The notes beneath the pieces were generated by a model, which was not told where the DNA came from, did not search any database, and saw only the letters and a list, made by a program, of their open reading frames with translations. Positions 10,224 through 19,562 of a stretch of DNA of 64,000 bases are shown here, one piece after another. The position numbers and the translations under genes are program-made. Positions within the stretch are counted from its first letter, which is position 1, and each line of letters starts with the position of its first letter. The DNA lies in assembly GCA_030431975.1 (NCBI GenBank), contig JAUIHP010000013.1, forward strand, positions 62,001 to 126,000, read 5' to 3'. Source of the DNA: a bacterium (GTDB lineage: Bacteria > Eisenbacteria > RBG-16-71-46 > CAIMUX01).

Positions 10224-10324
10224 CGCGGGATGTTCTTCGGACACTCTAACGACGACACCGCAGCCACGACACGAGGAATCTACGGGTCCCCTTGGGATCC
10301 GGTCGGATCGATCCCCCACTCCCG

Positions 10325-11440
10325 ATGAAAGTGCTTCACCTCGATACGGGCCGCGAATGGCGCGGCGGTCAGCAACAGGTCCTCCACCTGACCCACGGAC
10401 TGGAAGATCGCGGTGTGACGTCGGTCGTGGCGACTCCGCAGGACAGCCCCATCGCTCACCGGCTACAGGACGAGGGTCTCCCCGTCATCGAGTTTCCCTA
10501 CACGCGGCACTTCGCTCCCAGAACCATCCAGGCGTTTCAGAAGGTGCTGGCGGATCAGCAGTGGGACATCCTGCACATGCACACGTCCCATGCACACACG
10601 CTTGGATTTCTCAGCCTGAAGATGCCGCCGCGCAAGCCGTTCGTCAAACCCGCCTTCGTCGTGTCGCGGCGCGTCGACTTCGTGCCCAACCGTGATCCGG
10701 TCAGTCGACTCAAGTACACGGCCGCAGGGCAGCACTTCATTTGTGTGTCCGAAGCGATTCGCGACATTCTCTTTCAGTACGGAATTCCCGAGAAGCAGCT
10801 CTACGTCGTGCATTCCGGTGTTTCGATGCCGGAGAGCAACGGGGATGGCAGCGCCAGTCGTGAAGCTCTGCGAGACGAACTTGGCGTGAATGGAAACGGA
10901 CTGATTCTTGGAACGATTGGAAATCTCGTCCCGCACAAAGGACATCAGTTTCTGATCGGGGCCTTGGCAAAGGTCCGGGAAGTGCGCCAGGACTTCCGGG
11001 CGGTACTGGTCGGCGGAGGCGAACTCGAATCCAACCTTCGATCGCGCGCCCGGGCCGCCGGTCTCGAGGAACACATCGTTTTCGCCGGACAGATTCCCAA
11101 TGCCGCTCGATTGGTCGGTGCCTTCGACATCTACGTCCATCCTTCCGTGGAAGAAGGGTTGGGCACGTCCATCCTCGACGCAGGCGCCGCCGGGATTCCC
11201 GTTGTCGCGACCCGGGCCGGAGGCATTCCCGAAGCTGTCCTCGATGGCAAGACCGGACTCCTCGTCCCCCCGGCCAACCCTGCGGCCCTGGCCGACGCCA
11301 TGTTGAAGCTGATGGAGGACGCAGCGCTTCGCGAATCGATGCGCGGAGCCGCTACCCAGTGGATTGGTCGATCGCGGACCAAGGAAAACATGATCGACCA
11401 GACGCTGTCGGTGTACCGGAAGATTCACAGCAAGCATTGA
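10325..11440 (+). CDS. Family GT4 glycosyltransferase
   Basis: A 371-residue GT-B-fold retaining glycosyltransferase. The N-terminal domain opens MKVLHLDTGREWRGGQQQ, a common start for GT4 enzymes acting on lipopolysaccharide or surface glycans, so ATG at 10325 is chosen over an in-frame start at 10292; no ribosome site is obvious. The C-terminal domain has GTIGNLVPHKGH near residue 197 and the nucleotide-sugar loop EEGLGTSILDAGAAG near 276. The EX7E motif reads E-X7-D, a conservative change. No membrane segment is visible, so it is cytoplasmic or peripheral. Donor and acceptor are unknown. It stands alone and runs convergently into the S41 peptidase gene. Confidence 0.9.
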   Translation: MKVLHLDTGREWRGGQQQVLHLTHGLEDRGVTSVVATPQDSPIAHRLQDEGLPVIEFPYTRHFAPRTIQAFQKVLADQQWDILHMHTSHAHTLGFLSLKMPPRKPFVKPAFVVSRRVDFVPNRDPVSRLKYTAAGQHFICVSEAIRDILFQYGIPEKQLYVVHSGVSMPESNGDGSASREALRDELGVNGNGLILGTIGNLVPHKGHQFLIGALAKVREVRQDFRAVLVGGGELESNLRSRARAAGLEEHIVFAGQIPNAARLVGAFDIYVHPSVEEGLGTSILDAGAAGIPVVATRAGGIPEAVLDGKTGLLVPPANPAALADAMLKLMEDAALRESMRGAATQWIGRSRTKENMIDQTLSVYRKIHSKH

Positions 11441-11458
11441 GTGGTGACTCGGACGCGG

Positions 11459-12700
11459 CTAACGGCGACTGAGTTCCAACACCGACGTCACGGCCTTCCG
11501 GAGTGCGGCGCTTGCGATCGTGTTCTCCATGTTCTCGGGAGTGGGTAGGACCGGTCGAAACTCGTGGCGCGGAGTCCCGTCGACATGCAGCAGGTCATAA
11601 GTCGGCAACCAGACGTTGATCTTCGTTCTGGGTAGCGTGAACGCCTCCGTTCCACCTGCCAAACCCGCCATCCGCGTCCCGAGAACGACGGCTCGGCCGG
11701 TTCCGTGGAGTCCGATCGCAATTCCTTCTCCCATACTCCCGGTCCAGGGGCCGACAAGGACGACGACCGGAAGCTCGGGATAGAACGAGTCGGTCTCGAC
11801 AGGAAAGGCCGGAACCTCGCGTCCGTCTTTGTATCGAGTGATCTGGTAGGCCATGTTCGGTGGAATGAAGTGTCCAAGGATCGGCTCCGCCACTCCGGTA
11901 TTCCCTCCGGACGGCGTGTCGCGCAGATCCAGAATCAACCCGTCGAGTGGATCGGACTCGGACAGGAATTGAGATATTTCCGCGGAGGTCGCACTCACAC
12001 CAAGGCTGTTCCTGACTCGAATGTAGCCGATCGAACCGTTCAAGATTTTCGCTTCGACGAGGCTCGCACTTGCCGGAGGTTGAAACGGCTCCACATCGAA
12101 AGCCTGCCGAACGTCGTTCCGTTGAATCGTCAAGCGACGAGACCGATCGTGGTACCCGGCGAGTTGCGTCATGACGGCCCAACGCACCCGGTCCGGATCA
12201 TTGGTGTCGCCGGTTCGCATCCTCTGCGTTGCGGCCTCGAACACGGGAAGCGCGCCGATGCCGACGATTTCATCTCCAACCGTTATGCCCGCGTCGGCGG
12301 CAGGACTGGAAGGATGCACCGCTGTCACCCAGACGCGGTTGTCTCGAATCTCGATCGCCAGATCTGTGCCGCTTGGAACAAGCCGGGGGGACGATGAGCT
12401 GTTGACACCCAGATTGACATGCGGGTCGTAGAGTTCGTCCAGCAGGGCCTCGAAGACCGCCAATCTCTCCGGCGGCGTGTGCGCCACTTCGGAGTCCGTC
12501 CTCGCAAGCGCGCAGGCCTCATCCCAGTCCGATCCTTTGTGCTCGAAGTAGTAGTAGTTCTCGGCGACGACATCACATAGCGCGTCGACGTCGGAAGTGA
12601 GATCCGCTTCGGACACTTCCTTTAAGTTCGTAGACCTGGACTCGTGCGGACACAGCGACAAGAGCACGAGCCAAACCAGGACTTCAAGAGGACGGTTCAT
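11459..12700 (-). CDS. Secreted S41 (C-terminal processing) peptidase
   Basis: A 413-residue protein with an N-terminal signal segment (VLVWLVLLSLC), a cap helix region at about 30-100, a PDZ-like stretch near residues 112-165 (VTAVHPSSPAADAGITVGDEIVGI) and the S41 core from about 225. The likely nucleophile is the serine of GPWTGSMGEG near residue 320; LILDLRDTPSGGNTG precedes it as is typical of tail-specific proteases. The classic lysine partner is not obvious in the RMAGLAGGTEAF region, so the exact catalytic residues are uncertain. It probably acts in the periplasm or outside the cell. The ATG start follows a weak GGAG site. Confidence 0.87.
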   Translation of the reverse strand: MNRPLEVLVWLVLLSLCPHESRSTNLKEVSEADLTSDVDALCDVVAENYYYFEHKGSDWDEACALARTDSEVAHTPPERLAVFEALLDELYDPHVNLGVNSSSSPRLVPSGTDLAIEIRDNRVWVTAVHPSSPAADAGITVGDEIVGIGALPVFEAATQRMRTGDTNDPDRVRWAVMTQLAGYHDRSRRLTIQRNDVRQAFDVEPFQPPASASLVEAKILNGSIGYIRVRNSLGVSATSAEISQFLSESDPLDGLILDLRDTPSGGNTGVAEPILGHFIPPNMAYQITRYKDGREVPAFPVETDSFYPELPVVVLVGPWTGSMGEGIAIGLHGTGRAVVLGTRMAGLAGGTEAFTLPRTKINVWLPTYDLLHVDGTPRHEFRPVLPTPENMENTIASAALRKAVTSVLELSRR

Positions 12701-12858
12701 TCCAACTGGCTCCGTTCTGCTTCGTGACTACGTCCAAACACAACCTGGGTTGCCCGAATCCGAACAGAATCGTTCGTGAATTCTGAGAGTCGAACTTCCC
12801 AGTCCCATGCGAGTCAGTGCACATTCTGCGGCCTTCTGGCCGAAGCGCGAAAGGCTTG

Positions 12859-12867
12859 TGATAGAAT
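12859..12867 (+). promoter_or_regulatory. Extended -10 promoter element for the subtilase gene
   Basis: TGATAGAAT fits TGnTAnAAT and lies about 110 bases before the subtilase start at 12979, within the divergent gap. No convincing -35 hexamer is visible. Confidence 0.45.
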
Positions 12868-12978
12868 CGCGCTGGTTGTCGAATCATGTGCGTCGACTCC
12901 GGAAGCCTTCTCGGGCACCTCCTCTCCTTCCTGACCAGCGACCACCGCGATCTCTCCCTATTCTTCGAAGGAGTGCTC

Positions 12979-15921
12979 ATGCGCCTATTGCTTTCTCACG
13001 CCGTTCTTGCCGGAATCCTTGCCGGCTCTCTTGCCGCGGCTTTCACATCGATCCCCGCTTCCGCGGCCTCGGTCATTCACCCGGGACTCGAATCCAAACT
13101 CACCCAACTGCGTCCCGAAGATCCGGTCAGCGTCATCGTCTACCTGGAAGAGGCGCCGATTCCCGAAGTCAGCGCGAGTCTCTCGGCCGGCGCAGCTTCG
13201 CGCGGTCTTCGAAACCAAATCATCATCGAGACCTTGCAGGAGCAACAGCAACGAACGCAGGCATCTCTCAAGCATTGGTTGGATCAGGGCCTTCGCGAAG
13301 GTTCTGTTCTCGGTTACACCAGCTACTGGGTGACCAACTGTGTCGTCGTCCACGCTCGCACCGAGGCCGTCCTGGCCATCGCCGAAAGAGCAGACGTGGA
13401 ACGGATCGAAGCCAACTTCCGCGTCGAACTGGTGGAGCCGATCTTTCGTGAGGAAGAGAACCAGGGCGAGCTCAGTGGCCCGGGACAACGAGGCATCGCG
13501 GAGGGCAACTGGGTTACACCGGGGGTTCGGGCCTGTCGCGCCGACCTCGTCTGGTACGAGTACGGCTTTACCGGCGCCGGACGCGTCATCGCCACCATTG
13601 ATACGGGAGTACAGGGAGAACACCCGGCCTTCTCCGATAGCTGGCGTGGCGTAAACCATCCGGTTTCGGAATGCTGGCTGGACGTTCTGGGAATCAGCCC
13701 GGACTTTCCTTTCGACGACTTTGGGCACGGAACTCACGTCAACGGAATCATGGTTGGGAACAGTCCCACTACCCTGGACACGGTCGGTGTGGCCTGGGGT
13801 TCGACCTGGATCGCAACAAACGCAGTCGACCAGGATGCCGCCCCGGAGTTCGACAACGATGCCATCGAGTCCTTCCAGTTCCTGATGAATCCAGACGGCG
13901 ACCCGATGACAAGCGATGATGTTCCGGATGTCATCAACAACTCCTGGGGAATCAACGAAGACGACTTCGGCTTTGACTACGAAGACTGTGACTCGCGATG
14001 GTGGAGTGCGATGGACAATTGCGAAGCCGCAGGGATCGTGGTCATCTTCGCCGCCGGCAACGAGGGACCCAACGCACAAACCATGCGTTCCCCCGCTGAC
14101 CGTGGCGCCACGGCGACCAATGCCTTCAGCGTCGGCGCGGTCGAAGCCTCATTCAGCGAGTTTCCCTATCCGATCGCTGACTTCTCCAGCCGGGGTCCGT
14201 CGGGCTGTGACGTGTCACCGGAACTCAGGATCAAACCGGAACTGGTCGCACCCGGTGTCTCCGTCTACTCCGCCTACACCGACGGTAGTTACACCACGGC
14301 ATTCAGCGGAACCTCGATGTCAGCGCCCCACGTCTCCGGTGTCGTTGCCCTGCTGCGCGAAGCCGACCCGCACCTCGAAGTCGACGAAATCAAGCAGATC
14401 TTGTTGGATACGGGCCGCGCCATCGGAATCGGAGACAACAACAATACCTACGGACACGGAATGGTCGATGCCTACGCCGCACTACAGGAAGTGATTTCCG
14501 ATTTCGGCACGCTCGATGGCTATGTTGCCAATGCGAGCTTTGGCAACGCTCCAGTCCCCGGAGCCACGATCACCGTCATCGAGGCCGAGAGAATCCTCAA
14601 CGGTGATGGCGATGGAAACTACACCGGGATCATCAGTCCGGGGACATACATGGCTGAAGCCTCCCACCCTTCGTTCGAATCGCAGGTGCTGCCTGTGACC
14701 ATCGATCCGAACGGGTCGACGACGTTGGACTTCTCTCTCGTCGATGCGGCGGGCCCGACCATCGAGAATGTCTTCAACCCGGTATCCACTTTCGAGACCG
14801 GAGGAACGTACGTGATCGAGGCCGACATCTACGATGCCAGTTCGGTCGTCAGTGCTCTGCTCTTCTACCGGGTCGACGAGGGACCCTGGACCTCCGTCCC
14901 GATGACCGGCGCCGAACGTTTCAGCGGAAATATCCCCGGGCAGGTGGCAGGGTCCTCGATTGACTTCTATATATGGGCGGAAGACGGAGCCGGGTTCACC
15001 CGTACGGAGCCGCAGGACGCCCCTTCCAGTTACTACACGTTCCGTATTTCTCTTCTGGCCTATGCCTATGACGCAGAGACCCCCGACGAAAACTGGCAAC
15101 TGGGCGTTCCCGAAGATCAGGCCACGACCGGAATCTGGGTCCGTGACGACCCTGTCGGCACGATCGACCTCGGAGAAACCGTTCAGATGGAGGACGACAC
15201 AACGCCGGACCCCGGCGTCAACTGCTTCGTCACGGGAAACGGAAAGCCGGGTGGCGCTTCCGGAGACAACGATGTCGACAACGGATGCACGACGCTGGTC
15301 AGCCCGGTGATCGACTGCGGCGGAGGGGCGGAAGCGGTTGTTCGTTACAACCGTTGGTTCATGATGGCCGGCGCCTCGGAAGACGACATCTTCGCCATCG
15401 AAGTCTCCAACGACGCCGGTGCGACCTGGCACCCGCTGGAAACGCTGAGTTTCTACGAGGCGGCCTGGCGTTCTGCTCTGATCGAGATCTCCTCGATTCT
15501 GCCACTGACCTCACAGATGCAGTTTCGCTGGATTGCCTGCGACATCAACTCGCCAGGTTTGACGGAGTGCGGAGTCGACGATTTCTCCGTGGAAGTGTTC
15601 ATCCCGAACGCTGCCCACACACCGGATGACGTTGGGCCTGCAGTTGCGGTCTCGGAGGTCGGCCACGCACCGAACCCGATGCGAGAGTCAACGACGGTTC
15701 GCTTCCGGCTTAGCAATCATGCGGACGCGAACCTGACGATCTACGATGCGTCGGGCCGCGCCGTCCGATCGCTGGTCCAGCAATCCCTGAATCCCGGGAT
15801 CCACGAGGTTCCATGGGACGGAACGGACGACCGTGGAAACCAACTGGGAACGGGAGTCTACTTCTACAGGCTGAAGGCGGGGGCCTTCGAACAGAGTCGA
15901 AGGATTCAACTGATTCACTAG
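12979..15921 (+). CDS. Secreted subtilisin-like (S8) protease with FlgD-Ig-like C-terminus
   Basis: A 980-residue secreted serine protease. ATG at 12979 follows GAAGGAG and begins a signal peptide (MRLLLSHAVLAGILAGSLAAA). An inhibitor-like prodomain covers roughly residues 30-160. The catalytic triad is Asp208 (IDTGV), His250 (GHGTH) and Ser446 (GTSMSAP), with oxyanion Asn in FAAGNEGPN. After the protease come a carboxypeptidase-regulatory-like domain (about 515-600), an FN3-like domain (about 600-690) and a jellyroll-like segment (about 700-880). The end is a FlgD-Ig-like domain (PNPMRESTTVRFRL, then GVYFYRLKAG) of the type attached to exported proteins in these phyla. Prodomain cleavage and extracellular action are inferred from the family. 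Confidence 0.95.
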   Translation: MRLLLSHAVLAGILAGSLAAAFTSIPASAASVIHPGLESKLTQLRPEDPVSVIVYLEEAPIPEVSASLSAGAASRGLRNQIIIETLQEQQQRTQASLKHWLDQGLREGSVLGYTSYWVTNCVVVHARTEAVLAIAERADVERIEANFRVELVEPIFREEENQGELSGPGQRGIAEGNWVTPGVRACRADLVWYEYGFTGAGRVIATIDTGVQGEHPAFSDSWRGVNHPVSECWLDVLGISPDFPFDDFGHGTHVNGIMVGNSPTTLDTVGVAWGSTWIATNAVDQDAAPEFDNDAIESFQFLMNPDGDPMTSDDVPDVINNSWGINEDDFGFDYEDCDSRWWSAMDNCEAAGIVVIFAAGNEGPNAQTMRSPADRGATATNAFSVGAVEASFSEFPYPIADFSSRGPSGCDVSPELRIKPELVAPGVSVYSAYTDGSYTTAFSGTSMSAPHVSGVVALLREADPHLEVDEIKQILLDTGRAIGIGDNNNTYGHGMVDAYAALQEVISDFGTLDGYVANASFGNAPVPGATITVIEAERILNGDGDGNYTGIISPGTYMAEASHPSFESQVLPVTIDPNGSTTLDFSLVDAAGPTIENVFNPVSTFETGGTYVIEADIYDASSVVSALLFYRVDEGPWTSVPMTGAERFSGNIPGQVAGSSIDFYIWAEDGAGFTRTEPQDAPSSYYTFRISLLAYAYDAETPDENWQLGVPEDQATTGIWVRDDPVGTIDLGETVQMEDDTTPDPGVNCFVTGNGKPGGASGDNDVDNGCTTLVSPVIDCGGGAEAVVRYNRWFMMAGASEDDIFAIEVSNDAGATWHPLETLSFYEAAWRSALIEISSILPLTSQMQFRWIACDINSPGLTECGVDDFSVEVFIPNAAHTPDDVGPAVAVSEVGHAPNPMRESTTVRFRLSNHADANLTIYDASGRAVRSLVQQSLNPGIHEVPWDGTDDRGNQLGTGVYFYRLKAGAFEQSRRIQLIH

Positions 15922-15965
15922 AACTAGAGTGCTCGGGAAGGCTCTGTTCGGAAGAAAACGAACTC

Positions 15966-16011
15966 GCACAACCCTTGCCAGTCGCACAGATGCAGACGAC
16001 AAGGGTTGTGC
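15966..16011 (+). terminator. Perfect 12-bp inverted repeat after the subtilase gene
   Basis: GCACAACCCTTG (15966-15977) and CAAGGGTTGTGC (16000-16011) flank a 22-base loop. It lies 45 bases after the subtilase stop. There is no T-run, so rho-independent termination is plausible but not certain. Confidence 0.55.
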
Positions 16012-16165
16012 GGTGTTCCTTGGGCAGCCTTTCCAGGCAAACTCAAGTCTTAGGACAGTCTACGGACAGTACTCGACCAAGACGTGATCCGACTCGTTCG
16101 AGTCACCGCAGATGGCCATGCCATCATGTTCGTTCAGTTCCCGCGGCCGGTGTCTCCCCGCCAGA

Positions 16166-16513
16166 TCAAGTCTCCTCGTCCGGCAACTGGATGTCCTCGC
16201 CACACTGGTTGTGGATGTAGCTGACCCGTGCCGATCCGGTGTCGCTCACGCGAATCTGTTCTCCCGAAACCGTCGTCGGGCCGTTGATCGAGCTCCACGA
16301 CGACCCGTCGTAGTACTCGATCGTTGTGCCGGAACCGATTTCGGAAACGGTGAGAGACACGGAAAGCGGATCTTTCGTCGCTGAGTTTTCGAACGAATGT
16401 GTGCGCCAACCGGAGGCGGTGGTGTCGTCGTGATCGACGCCGGGGCACGTAGCGCTCGCGGTGAACGCAAAGGCCGCAGCAGCAATCGCAGAGATGGCAG
16501 TTGCTTCTCGCAA
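16166..16513 (-). CDS. Small secreted protein of unknown function
   Basis: A 115-residue protein starting at TTG 16513, supported by GGAG nine bases upstream. Residues 1-21 form a clear signal peptide (REATAISAIAAAAFAFTASA). The mature part is short, rich in Ser, Thr and Gly, and contains two cysteines near residues 23 and 104 that could form a disulfide bond. The pattern of alternating polar and hydrophobic residues (LTVSEIGSGTTIEYYDG) suggests a small beta domain, possibly carbohydrate-binding-like. I do not recognise a family. It reads convergently with the subtilase gene. Confidence 0.65.
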   Translation of the reverse strand: MREATAISAIAAAAFAFTASATCPGVDHDDTTASGWRTHSFENSATKDPLSVSLTVSEIGSGTTIEYYDGSSWSSINGPTTVSGEQIRVSDTGSARVSYIHNQCGEDIQLPDEET

Positions 16514-16871
16514 AGGTAGGATCTCCTATCGGGTTGCAATGAACTTCCTGTCATCGAGAGGGGGATTTCAACGTAGAAGAAGACCGCTAGGACGGCAAGT
16601 GAAGTCTCCACCGAATGCCGCCGTGGAGTTCATAGAAATCCCGGGTCGCGTCCGCAGAATCTATGAGTACCGCTCCATTGGGATGCCAAACCTCTCTCGG
16701 CGTGCAGGCGGCAGCAGCGGCAGCACCCGCGTATCAGGCCACCCCCTCGTTCCTTACAACTCTCTCTCCGTTCCGAAACCAACGAGCCCACCGGTGGCAC
16801 GCAACTTATCCCCCCCAAAACCAGCACTATCCGAGACGTTTCACCGCAACGCCCCAACCTGGAGACTCTGA
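16514..16871. other. Intergenic stretch without a convincing gene
   Basis: These 358 bases separate the divergent small secreted protein and transglutaminase genes. Open frames here lack codon structure and export signals. A GGAG ribosome site sits just before 16872. A TGGCAC at 16795 resembles a sigma-54 -24 element but the matching -12 GC is missing. Confidence 0.5.
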
Positions 16872-17948
16872 ATGAAATCGACAGCTATCGCCGCAACCGC
16901 ACTCCTCATGCTTCCGGGGGCGTTCGCACAGGCCGGAAGCGACCACAATCCGGCATCCGAAACGCCGGTCACCTACCGCGTGGTCCAAACGGCACGGCTC
17001 GACCAGATCGAAGGAGCCGAGAACGTTCGTTGGTGGATCTCGATCCCGGAGGACGCACGTCACCAGGACGTGCTCGACTTCACGGTGATTTCCGCACCGG
17101 GTGAGTGGAAGGTCGTGACCGACGAAGACCGTTCCAATCGATTCCTCTATGTCGACGTTGAAAACCCCAAGGGTGACGCGGTCGAGGCCGTTGTCGAGTT
17201 CACGCTCCGTCGGTCGCCGGTCTGGAACAAGATCGAGCCGGCGAAGGTCGGGGCCATCACCGACGCGCACCGACGGTTCTTTGCTGAGGATCTCCGCACC
17301 GACGCTCCCCACATGGAGGTCACGAAGGACATTCAGACGCTTGCAAACGAAGCGTGCGGAAACGAAACCAACGTGTCGCTGCAAGCGCGCTCACTGCTCG
17401 ACCACGTCGCAGACAATGCGGATCATTACTCCAAGGATCCCACGAAGCCGAGCTGCGGTATCGGTGATGCCGAGGACTGTCTCGCCAACGGCGGCGGTTG
17501 CTGCACCGACCTGCACTCATTGTTCATCGCAATGGCGCGGTCCCGGGGAATCCCGGCTCGCCTGCAGATGGGCTACCGTCTGCTCGAGAAAAACGTCGGC
17601 AAGGGTGACGTCGATCCTGGTTACCGCTGCTGGGCTGAGTTCTTTGCACCTGGCTACGGATGGATTCCGGCGGACATCGTTGAAGCCGACGCGATCGACG
17701 GACTTGGCCGCGACCGCTGGTTTGCCGGACTCACGTCACGCCGTCTGTGGCTGAATCAGGGACGTGACTTTGTCTTCGACGGTGCAAAGACGACGGCGCC
17801 GATCAATCACATGAGTCTGGGTTACGCAGAAGTCGACGGTGTTCCCGCGCGGATCCTTCCCCACGGGGATTTGGCTCCGCAGCTGACGCGTCGCATCTCC
17901 TTCACGGAGATCGGCAGTGGTGAAGCAACCACCGTCTCCAGTCTCTAG
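16872..17948 (+). CDS. Secreted transglutaminase-like protein with a substituted catalytic His
   Basis: A 358-residue secreted protein: signal peptide at 1-20, a beta-rich N-terminal domain, then a transglutaminase-like cysteine protease fold. The nucleophile is Cys211 in GGGCCTDLHSLFIAMARSRGIPAR. The family's histidine motif, YHCWxEF in the paralogue at 19563, reads YRCWAEF here, so Arg252 replaces the catalytic His (codon CGC). The Asp of GWIPAD is kept. Loss of the His predicts a changed or absent peptidase/transglutaminase activity. It is followed by a strong hairpin, then the porin and the second transglutaminase-like gene on the same strand, suggesting a functional cluster. Confidence 0.88.
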   Translation: MKSTAIAATALLMLPGAFAQAGSDHNPASETPVTYRVVQTARLDQIEGAENVRWWISIPEDARHQDVLDFTVISAPGEWKVVTDEDRSNRFLYVDVENPKGDAVEAVVEFTLRRSPVWNKIEPAKVGAITDAHRRFFAEDLRTDAPHMEVTKDIQTLANEACGNETNVSLQARSLLDHVADNADHYSKDPTKPSCGIGDAEDCLANGGGCCTDLHSLFIAMARSRGIPARLQMGYRLLEKNVGKGDVDPGYRCWAEFFAPGYGWIPADIVEADAIDGLGRDRWFAGLTSRRLWLNQGRDFVFDGAKTTAPINHMSLGYAEVDGVPARILPHGDLAPQLTRRISFTEIGSGEATTVSSL

Positions 17949-17988
17949 GCTGGGCGGGTGTCCTCGTTGATAGTCTTAGTGATTGCGT

Positions 17989-18016
17989 ACGGGACCCTGG
18001 AAGCGTAGGGTCCCGT
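17989..18016 (+). terminator. Stem-loop after first transglutaminase-like gene
   Basis: ACGGGACCCT (17989-17998) and AGGGTCCCGT (18007-18016) form a perfect 10-bp stem with an 8-base loop, 40 bases past the stop codon. The following bases are only modestly T-rich. Confidence 0.65.
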
Positions 18017-18224
18017 CGTAATGTTCTTCCATCGCCTGTTCGATTTTGAGTACGGCTGAGTCCCGCCCACTGGGTGGCGGGTCCCCCCCTTCGTTTCCTA
18101 CCGTTAGTCGCGATTCTCGTTCTATCGGCCTTGTCGGCGACCTCCATCCTGTGTGCGAATACCTAGCTGGCTTTCGGGCAGCTGCAGTGTTTTTCGTTCC
18201 TATGTACGGAGGAGGATTTCCGTC

Positions 18225-19508
18225 ATGCGCGTACGGTCCTTTCTGGTCGGTCTCGGAGTCTGCCTGTCGGCCTCGGTCGCAGCCGCGGACGAGCCGGCAA
18301 AACACAATGGCTTCCACTTCACGGTCGGTGAGTCAAAACTCAGGTTCTACGGATTCACTCGACTGGATATTGCTTTCGATGACTCGAAGCTCAGTCATCC
18401 CCAGGTCCCTCAATGGGTGAAGTCCGAAATGGACGATGCGGCTCCGAGCGGCAACGTCGCCGCGCCGGATGATCCCGAACTCTCGATCTACCCGAAGCTG
18501 ACCCGCTTCGGCTTCGACATGAGCACTCCCGCGATTCCGAAGTTGGGGAACGCGAAGCCGTCGGGAAAGATCGAGATCGACTTCTACAACTCAGCTTCCA
18601 GCGAGTCGAGAGCGGCTCTACGGATGCGGCACGGATTCTTCAAGCTCGCCTGGGATGGCGCAGCTCTCACCGTTGGACAGCTCTCCGATCTCATCTCTCC
18701 TCTCTACCCGGCGGCGAACAACGACATGATCATGTGGAACGCGGGCAACCTGGGTGACCGCAGGCCGCAGGTTCGGTTCGAGTTGCTACCCGATGTCGGC
18801 GAAGGCAATGCACTCGCTCTCCAGGCCATGATCGGACAGACGGGCGTCATCGACGGCCAAAGTCTCGACGGCGGAAGCGGGCCCACGGCGCATGACGGAG
18901 CGGACGCCGCCGTCCCGACACTGCAGGGACGACTCGGCTGGACCGGACAGCACTTCTGGATCGCGAACCAAACCTACGGCCTCGGCGTGTGGGGACACTT
19001 TGCTACCGAAGCGCTTCCGGAAGGCTCCGGAATGATCGCAGGAGAAGACGAGTGGACGAGCAATGTCGTCGGGTTCGACCTGCGGCTGCCTCTCCACGAG
19101 AATGTCGTCCTGCAAGCGGAGGGATGGGCTGGAAAGAACCTCGACGATCTGCGCGGCGGCATCGGTCAGGGGATCAACAACTCCGTGTACACCGACAACG
19201 ATGGCTCAACCGACGATGTGGGAAGAGGACAGGAGATCGAATCGGTGGGTGGCTGGGCTCAGCTCACCGCTCGGGTGAACCCGTCCTACGCCGTTTCTGT
19301 CGGAGCGTCCTTCGACGATCCCGAAGAGAACCTGCCCACCGCCGGAGCGCGGGATATGAACACAGTTGTTTTCCTGGCGAACCGCATCACTCCCGGTGGC
19401 GGCATCACCATCGGAGTCGACTACCTGAACTGGACTACGGAATGGACCGGCGGCCTCGAAGACGGCAAGGCCAACCGGATCAAACTCTTCGGACAGTATT
19501 CCTTCTAG
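18225..19508 (+). CDS. Porin-like outer-membrane beta-barrel protein
   Basis: A 427-residue protein with a signal peptide (MRVRSFLVGLGVCLSASVAAA) and then alternating amphipathic strands typical of a porin of the DcaP/OprP-like kind: FYGFTRLDIAFDD near the N-terminus, RMRHGFFKLAWDG, VRFELLP and a final strand ending in Phe (IKLFGQYSF), the usual outer-membrane assembly signal. ATG at 18225 follows GGAGGAGG, so an upstream in-frame start at 18153 is rejected. It lies between two transglutaminase-like genes. Substrate specificity is unknown; context suggests import or export linked to the flanking secreted enzymes. Confidence 0.85.
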   Translation: MRVRSFLVGLGVCLSASVAAADEPAKHNGFHFTVGESKLRFYGFTRLDIAFDDSKLSHPQVPQWVKSEMDDAAPSGNVAAPDDPELSIYPKLTRFGFDMSTPAIPKLGNAKPSGKIEIDFYNSASSESRAALRMRHGFFKLAWDGAALTVGQLSDLISPLYPAANNDMIMWNAGNLGDRRPQVRFELLPDVGEGNALALQAMIGQTGVIDGQSLDGGSGPTAHDGADAAVPTLQGRLGWTGQHFWIANQTYGLGVWGHFATEALPEGSGMIAGEDEWTSNVVGFDLRLPLHENVVLQAEGWAGKNLDDLRGGIGQGINNSVYTDNDGSTDDVGRGQEIESVGGWAQLTARVNPSYAVSVGASFDDPEENLPTAGARDMNTVVFLANRITPGGGITIGVDYLNWTTEWTGGLEDGKANRIKLFGQYSF

Positions 19509-19562
19509 CGTGCCGCAAGCTCCAATCGAGCCGGCCACTTTCAAACGATGGAGATTTTTGAC

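Noticed and set aside
16795-16810. Sigma-54 promoter before the first transglutaminase-like gene (also TGGCAC at 37922)
   Set aside because: Both have TGGCAC but lack the -12 TTGC element.
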